This document shows positions 57,677 to 64,000 of a DNA stretch of 64,000 nt, piece by piece (within the stretch, counting starts at the first letter, position 1; the number at the start of each line of letters is the position of its first letter). The DNA lies in assembly GCA_015680685.1 (NCBI GenBank), contig MNCI01008086.1:461856-525855 (forward strand). The letters run 5' to 3'. The notes beneath the pieces were generated by a model. The model ran no database searches, had not been told where the DNA came from, and was given only the letters and a program-made list of their open reading frames with translations. The stretch comes from Gnetum montanum. Its lineage: Eukaryota; Streptophyta; Gnetopsida; Gnetales; Gnetaceae. Made by a program: the position numbers and the translations under genes.

Positions 57677-58524
57677 TGATGGGACGCGATATTGCATGGG
57701 CCATGATATCGTGTCTTCCCTACGATATCACATACGCGATATTGCGTCTTCCCTATGATATCGCATACGTGATATCGCAACGTGCTACCAAATCTATAAA
57801 TAAGAGGTGACTCTCCCTTTTTTCTCCATTTAGACTTAGACCCTTAGCTAAACTCTGGCAGTGTTACCATTCCAAAGATAGAATAATTTCCATGTGGCCG
57901 CAGTAGGAGTCTCAAAGTGAACGGATCTTTATTCGAGCCAATTGTACTTGAGCACACATTTGTGTATGGAAATAAAGATGAACTCTATGATAAACCTTGT
58001 AGCATGTGGACTAAGCTAAATAGGATTTAATTAATATTAAATGTTTAAATTATTTCTTAGATAATTAATCTCTCTTCATCCTTATCTCCTAGTAACGCGA
58101 AATGAGTACGACTTAATCATTAGCATTTAAGTGTGACTACTTAGTAACCCAGTAACGAATAGCATTTGGTAATCCTAGTGGTAGTCATGCACAAAGTTCA
58201 GGATGTGTATGGATGATTAAGGATGGATGCTCATCGCACTTAGGCTAGTTTAGATTCTCTCTCACCCTTCTCTCTTAGCTTAGTTAATATTACCTTCCAT
58301 TGCCTTCAGGAGTAGCATTAGATTAGAAAACATATCATACACCTCACTCTGGACTAAACCATATGTGACAAAGCTAATACTAGTCCAAGTGGGAAGACAG
58401 CGAACTACGACCTAAGGCTAACTATCTAGATGCCACAACTAGTTCGTCTACGAAGTTCGACTGGATCACACGTGTAACGCTCGTATTCGTATGGTTGAGT
58501 GTAGGGGTATCTCGCCACTCATCA
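57677..58524 (+). repeat. 5' LTR with GATATC palindrome array
   Basis: It starts TGATGGGACGCG and ends CCACTCATCA (848 bp). U3 spans only about 115 bases and holds six palindrome-like units (cores GATATC or GATATT) before TATAAATA at 57795-57802. A polyadenylation-like AATAAA lies at 57971-57976, so R would be about 150 bases and U5 about 520. Confidence 0.92.
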
Positions 58525-58525
58525 T

Positions 58526-58543
58526 TGGTGCCGTTGCTGGGAT
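58526..58543 (+). other. Primer binding site, tRNA-Asp type
   Basis: TGGTGCCGTTGCTGGGA, one base after the LTR end, matches TGGCGCCGTTGCCGGGG (complement of tRNA-Asp 3' end) at most positions. It is the same tRNA as used by the element at 36-6925. Confidence 0.88.
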
Positions 58544-58664
58544 GGTGCTAGTTATCTAGATTAGTTATATCATACAGGGTCGCTATGAAGAAATTAACGA
58601 TATATCTTTTAAAAAGAAATAATTATAAAAAGTCACATACAAATTCACACACAGCTTCATAATC

Positions 58665-61020
58665 ATGCCTCTCCTACAAGATGATAATAATGCCACATTT
58701 AGTGAGGTAGTTCATTGGAGAACCAATGAATTAGATGAAAATGAAGATTGGAGTACTCAACCTTATGTAGGAGTTCCCTACATTTATGAACACCCCAATG
58801 ATACTCAAAGATCCTCGTCATCCAACTCTGACACCTTTAGTAAGGATGAGACATCCCATAGAATGAGGAGGCCCGAAAGGCCTGGGACCTTCTCAATAAC
58901 TAAAAAGAACTTACTTGGGGATGATTGGAAGACTTACAAAAGTCATAACGAATTTTACAGTTCCTTCTCTTCCTCTACTTCTTCAACATTAGATTGTGAC
59001 ATGGATGACTATCTTTCAAGGGATTGGTGTAGAACTAAAAATCAAGCTCATAAAGCAAATCAAGAACGCCAACATAAACAAAGGCAACATCATCCCAACA
59101 CATGAACGCACAACTTACTTGATGATGATGGACCCCTGTTGGCCACTAAGAGCCTAACGCAAATACAAGAGGCTATTCAAATCTCACGTAGGCATCGTAA
59201 AGAGAGCTGTCTACCTAGGCTCGATTTAAACAACTTTCTCAAGTTTCTAGGAGGCTATGATTTAGATCCGCAACATCATTTACAAGCCTTCTACGATGCT
59301 TTGTCATGAAACAACATTGATAATGGGTGGCAAAAACTTAAGCTCTTTCCTCTGACACTCGTTGGCCGAGAAAAAGTATGGTATAGGTTGTTAAAACCAA
59401 ATTCAATACGATGTTGGCCAACAATGGTAGAAGCCTTTAATGAAAGATATCAAACCTATGCATGAGTGTCGGCCTTGAGGAAACAAATCCAAGAGTGGAA
59501 AAAAGCACAACATGAACCCTTGGACATGGCCTTAGAAAGATATTATACACTGCTAAACAACTGTCTAGGCCATGAGTTCTTCGAGGAAAGGCTATTATAC
59601 CATATTATTAATGGGCTCCATAATGAAATGAGGGAGACCCTAGGGATGTACGCTCGAGGTCAACTATATGAGCTACAAACCCATCAACTTCAAGAGCTTA
59701 TTAAGAGGGTGGCAAAAGAAGAAGAAGAACTAGCCAAATGGGAGAATGTTGAAAGTTCTCAACAGGATCAAAATCTCAACTTAACAAGGGTCCATAATCA
59801 TAAAGAGGAGAAATCCACTCACTTCAAGGAGGTGGAATCATCTTTTCCCATCCTACAATCATTAGATGAAATTGAGGCAAAGGTCAATAAGATGGCGGAC
59901 TAGGTACATGAAAGATGTGGAGAATATGCCAACATCATAAGAGAAAGAGTTATGCCAAACCAAGAAACAGGACGGGACACCATGCAATAATCGAAAAAAA
60001 GGGTAGAAGATCATAAGAATAAGAGCTCAACTTCCAATTTCACATATCAATGTAACGTCTGTCTGTACGATTACCCCAAGGGCCAATGCCTAGTCTTGTC
60101 ACATTTACATGAGCATTGGGGAGGAATGTTATATCTAGATTTCGTAAAGAAATATCTAGTTCAACCACAGTGGAAAAAACCTCAGTCATGGGGGAGGCCA
60201 CCACTAGCTAGACCATACCCTTCATATTTCCCAATGCCAAATGCTTATTATTATGTTCAACACCCTGTTTCTCCAACAAGCTCATCATCCTCTACCTCAC
60301 CTCATTGTTATCATTCTCCTGAGTATTATCCATCCATGTCCTCTCCAATAGGATCACCACCTCATGTGCCTTACACTTATCCTCAACCTCATTCTCCTCC
60401 ATACTATCATCCCTTGTCCTCAACACAACCACTGCCTTTTATACCTCACACTTCTCCTAATTTTCAACATTCTCATCCTTTCCCTCCTTCTACATTGCCA
60501 CCAACTGTTCCTGAAGTGTTTGCACCACGACAACAACCCACAAACGTTACTTGTGCTACTACTCCCAATAGTAGTGGAGGTCCTTCGCAACATCAAAAGC
60601 GTCCCTTCTTTAGATGTGATCGTCGAAAGGGACACCACAGTTCAGAAACCATTGCATCCGCCAACTCAGCACAAACCCAACACTGTTGTGCATCTTCCTC
60701 TTCAAACCCAATGCCTCATGTTACATCATCAAGGCCACCACTTAACATTCCAACAACCATACGGCCTAATGAATACAGCCATGGAGGGTGACATCCTAAT
60801 CCTTGCATACCATCTAACGGTCCCAATTATCATAGTGGGTCAACTCCTAATCCAGAAACTACATCTTATAAATTACCTCGCTATGGTTACTATAATCAAG
60901 TGTGTGAACCCTAATGGGTTCAGTATGACTAGGTCCCAATATTTCCACCATGCAAGGATCCTAACCTTCCATTTATTAATTTTAGTCATGCTCAATAGTT
61001 TTGCTATGGGGGGTATCCTC
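58665..61020 (+). pseudogene. Gag of the gag-only element, one frame with stops
   Basis: Starting at ATG 58665, a single reading frame runs without frameshift to beyond 60791, broken only by stops at 59103, 59307 and 59463 (all TGA), 59901 (TAG), 59988 (TAA) and 60789 (TGA). The gag core lies at about 59218-59760 (LDLNNFLKFLGGYDLDPQHH, WYRLLKPNSIRCW, FNERYQTYA, then LERYYTLLNNCLGHEF and KRVAKEEEELAKWE). At 60051-60104 is the motif CNVCLYDYPKGQCLVLSH. A long Pro/Ser/Tyr/His-rich tail follows (60190-60560). No classical CX2CX4HX4C knuckle is seen. Confidence 0.85.
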
Positions 61021-63047
61021 CATTCTAATAACACAGAATTAATAAATATTTTTCTATTTCTTTAATTTTTCAATTTTTTTATTTTCCAGTTTTTCACCTT
61101 TTAATTTATTGTTTTATCTTTTTTTTTTCTTTTAAGTTTTTGTTTTACATATTTTTGTTTTACAAATTTCTTTAAATTTTCTTGTTTTTGTTTTGCAACA
61201 TCGTTTATACTCTTTTATTTCTTTGAGTGTTTATTTATTTTGTTAGGTTCGTCACCTTATAAGTGCTCCTGATGGTGGTATGATTTGTATTCTATTGATT
61301 GCCAATGTTTGGTTTTTACCTTTGAGTTATGATGTTAATACTTTGGTATGGTTCTTTTGATATAACAGGCAATGAGTCCACTTCATCCATACATCCATAA
61401 ATTTCTATGGTCTCTCTTGGCTTAGAACTATACAGTCCCTTTCTCAATAATAAGAACTATCAATGACTTGGTGGCTGAACATTTCTCAAACTAAGGAAGG
61501 CCTCAAGGATTGAAAAGAGTGTGAATTCAAAGGGAATTTGATGCATTTGGGTTGGCCATTCTCTTGGTGCTTGGATGTTTTCTTCTCGAGTTTTTCTTGA
61601 CGATCGCTCCATTATTGGGAAGTTGAGCTAATAAAAATAATAAGTCCTTGCATGGTGTGGTTCTCACGCAAAAAAAAAAAAAAAAATAGAAGAAAGAAAA
61701 GAAAAAAAGAAAAGAAAAAGTGAGAATTCAAAGCACACCCCTTAGACAAAATAATCATCAGGGCTACAAGCACTGGTTATCGAACTAAAAAAAAATGTTC
61801 CCTCTAACTAAGGCCCTTCCTTACTTCGTACTCTTCCCTCTTTTGTTTTTTCGGAATGGTAGTGACTCTTTGGTTGAAGCATTCTTGTTACTTCAAGTAG
61901 ATGGATGGGCCAAATGTGTTAATGCGAAGTCATTGGATGTGGATTGTTTGAGGTCAAATTTGGAATGAAATCTACCAAGTTACTTTAACCGTTAATACAC
62001 AAGGGGCTGTACACTGCCTTGTTCTTGGGATTCCATTCCATTCTCTTCTTTCCCCTCATTCTTCTCCATTTTTCACCTTATTGCCGATTGTATTAATAGT
62101 CCATATTTTGGTTGATACATTGTTTTCTTTTTGNGTTGTATTAATAGTCCATATTTTGGTTGATACATTGTTTTCTTTTTGGTAAACTCTGTTAAGACTT
62201 TAACTCTTGCTTCCAAATGACATTCCTAGAGCCTATGGACTCTTTGAATGTGGGATTGTCAGGGCATTACGGGCATGGGCCTGCTTTGGGGAGGACCCAC
62301 TAGCATTCCTATTTGGTGCATCCATTAATTTATTTCCCTTAAACATTTCTACAATCACCATTTATTTTGTTCATTTCCATATTTGACATCCATTTTATTG
62401 GCCTTGCCGTTGTTCCTTTTTCTCCATCGTTCTTATTCCTTATCTTTTTCCATTCTACCGCTACTAGAGGTTTGCTCTCAGTCATGGGGGTCCTAGTCTA
62501 ATTTTTTCAATTTTCTCCTAACCCCTACACCTTTGGTAGCCACCAATATTATATCTCTAGATCCACATTAGCCATATCACAACAATAGGCCTTACACTGA
62601 AGCAAGGTATCAATTGCATTATGATTCATTTACCCTTTGCTAATATAAGATTGTGTTGTGTGTGCATATGACAATCATACAAAAATGGATTGGATCTAGA
62701 AGGAACACTTGTAATGGACTGGTCCTGAAGCAGTTACACAAGGAACGAGATTGATGGCGCACTTATAGATGGACAATGAAAGGTGCAATCTTGGTGTTGG
62801 CAGCAGCAAACTTCTTCTTTTCTCTCTCTCTTCTCTCTTCTCTCTCAGCTACCAAATAAGGCTGGATGTCAAATGTACAAAGTGTTCACTCTTGTTGTTA
62901 TGAAAACTAGTTTTGTCATGTTTTGTAACGATGATTCGTTCACATGTCATCCCATTCACCATTAGTTCCATTCAAGTCAATAATCCCATACCTTCCCAAT
63001 ATTTTGTAAGGAACTCGAGGATGAGTTTTTATTCAGTCATGGGGGTA
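61020..63047 (+). other. Non-coding 3' region of the gag-only element
   Basis: It opens with a T-rich stretch (61050-61230). 61440-61660 resembles the 3' region of the minus-strand Gypsy element (AAGTCCTTGCATGGTGTGG is shared with one difference). A purine tract of about 50 bases follows (61671-61720). From 61796 on, it matches 47166-48350. Just before the LTR lies GAGGATGAG, then CATGGGGGTA, a likely polypurine tract. No pol gene is present. Confidence 0.8.
62134..62134. other. Ambiguous base (N) beside an exact local duplication
   Basis: The N sits between two copies of a stretch of about 45 bases (TTGTATTAATAGTCCATATT through GTTTTCTTTTTG, about 62087-62133 and 62135-62182). The homologous 47450-47505 has it once, so it may be an assembly join rather than biology. 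Confidence 0.9.
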
Positions 63048-63867
63048 TGATGGGACGCAATATCGCACGGGCCACGATATCGCATCCCCTGTGATATCAT
63101 ATCTTCCCCAGCGATATCGCGTATGTAATATCGCAGCGCGCTGCCAAATCTATAAATAAGATGTGGCTCTCCCTTGTTTCTCCATCTAGACTTAGACCCT
63201 TAGCTAAACTCTGGTAGTTTTACCATTCCAAAGATAGAATAATTTCCATGTGCTCGCAGAAGGAGTCTCAAAGTGAACAGATCTTTATTCGAGCCAATTG
63301 TACCTGAGCACATATTTGTGTACGGAAATAAAGATGAACTCTTTGATAAACCTTGTAGCATGTGGACTAAGCTAAATAGTATTTAATTAATATTAAATAT
63401 TTAAATGCTTTCTTAGATAATTAATATCTCTTCATTCTTATCTCCTAGTAATGCGGAATGAGTACGACTTAATCACGAGCATTTAAGTGTGACTACTTGG
63501 TAACCCAGTAATGAATAGCATTTGGTAATCCCAATGGTAGTCGTGCACGAAGTTCAGGATGTGTATGGATGATTAAGGATAGATGCTCATCACACTTAGG
63601 CTAGTTTAGATTCTCTCTCACCCTTCTCTCTTAGCTTAGTTAATATTACCTTCCATTGCCTTCAGGAATAGCATTAGATTAGAAAACATATCATACACCT
63701 CACTCTGGACTAAACCATACGTGAAAAAGCTAATACTAGTCCAGGTGGAAAGACACCGAGCTACGACCTAAGGCTAACTAACTAGTCCATCTATGGAGTT
63801 CGACCAGATCGCGTGTGTAATGCTCGTATTCATATGGTTGAGTGTAGGGGTATCTCGCCACTCATCA
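63048..63867 (+). repeat. 3' LTR with GATATC palindrome array
   Basis: It starts TGATGGGACGCA and ends CCACTCATCA (820 bp). Five palindrome-like units (cores GATATC or AATATC) lie before TATAAATA at 63151-63158. It is followed by the CTAGT duplication. Confidence 0.92.
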
Positions 63868-63872
63868 CTAGT

Positions 63873-64000
63873 CAAATAGAAGGTTTTAACATAGATGTGG
63901 TCTAATATGGAAGGCAAAAGACCACTTTATTTACATTACATTAGATATAATAAACTAAATGTAGAAGCTCACTATCTCTTAGCTATTATAATGAAGTATT
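63873..64000. other. Flanking AT-rich sequence
   Basis: It continues the sequence interrupted at 57676. I recognise nothing in it. Confidence 0.5.

Larger units (their letters stand above)
57677..63867 (+). mobile_element. Non-autonomous gag-only LTR retrotransposon with CTAGT target duplication
   Basis: A fully delimited 6191-bp element. LTRs are 57677-58524 and 63048-63867. CTAGT flanks it at 57672-57676 and 63868-63872. The primer site is 58526-58543 and a GGGGG-containing tract lies just before the 3' LTR. Inside there is a gag frame (58665 to about 61020) and nothing resembling protease, RT, RNase H or integrase; 61020-63047 is T-rich and non-coding. Hand comparison of about 480 LTR bases shows about 34 differences, mostly transitions, so the insertion is old. 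Related gag and 3' text in the element at 36-6925 suggests such Athila-like elements supplied its enzymes. Confidence 0.92.

Noticed and set aside
60364-61065. Plus-strand frame of 233 codons in another phase
   Set aside because: It overlaps the gag tail in a shifted frame, and its Leu/His-rich text mirrors the Pro/Ser codons of gag. The gag frame keeps its phase from 58665.

Overview
The window looks like nuclear DNA of a seed plant with a large, repeat-rich, AT-rich genome; a gymnosperm is my best guess but is not proven. The reasons are one ordinary plant R2R3-MYB gene with two introns and, around it, tens of kilobases of old, nested and heavily mutated LTR retrotransposons, LINEs and tRNA-derived SINEs. 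Almost every transposon reading frame carries stops and frameshifts, so the only credible functional host gene is the MYB.

Layout. 1-7.85 kb: a minus-strand Ty3/Gypsy (Athila-like) element with recognisable gag, protease, RT, RNase H and integrase, a tRNA-Asp-type primer binding site and a 5' LTR on its right side. 7.87-10.48 kb: plus-strand remnants of two other Gypsy elements (Tat-like, then chromovirus-like). 10.48-17.11 kb: a plus-strand Ty1/Copia element arranged LTR-internal-LTR-partial internal, itself interrupted at 14800-15688 by a solo LTR with a perfect 5-bp target duplication. 17.11-26.5 kb: the chromovirus-like Gypsy pol resumes (17.1-17.5 and 25.7-26.5 kb), split by a further LTR (17.5-18.6 kb, which holds a SINE) and by degenerate sequence. 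26.6-30.5 kb: a minus-strand gag remnant and diverged repeats. 30.5-36.9 kb: a GC-richer low-copy island with the MYB gene (34415-36593, plus strand, three exons, 508 codons), which by its MYB domain belongs to subgroup 21 (MYB52/54/105/117, LOF-like). 36.9-57.6 kb: AT-rich decayed DNA with several SINE families, RTE-type and L1-type LINE fragments, a 3' fragment of the LTR family described next (47.2-49.2 kb), an unassigned GC-richer patch (54.2-55.4 kb) and a minus-strand Copia integrase fragment.

57677-63867 is the best-delimited element: a 6.19-kb LTR retrotransposon with two LTRs, a perfect CTAGT target duplication, a tRNA-Asp-type primer site and only a gag frame, with no pol. It shares a gag motif and part of its 3' untranslated region with the pol-containing element at 1-7.85 kb, so it resembles a non-autonomous gag-only derivative whose proteins would come from such a relative. 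Its very short U3 is built almost entirely of GATATC-centred palindromes directly upstream of the TATA box; related LTRs in the window carry different palindromic modules in the same place. These points, a SINE family with an empty site inside the window, and a perfect 22-bp hairpin in MYB intron 1 are the observations most worth following.
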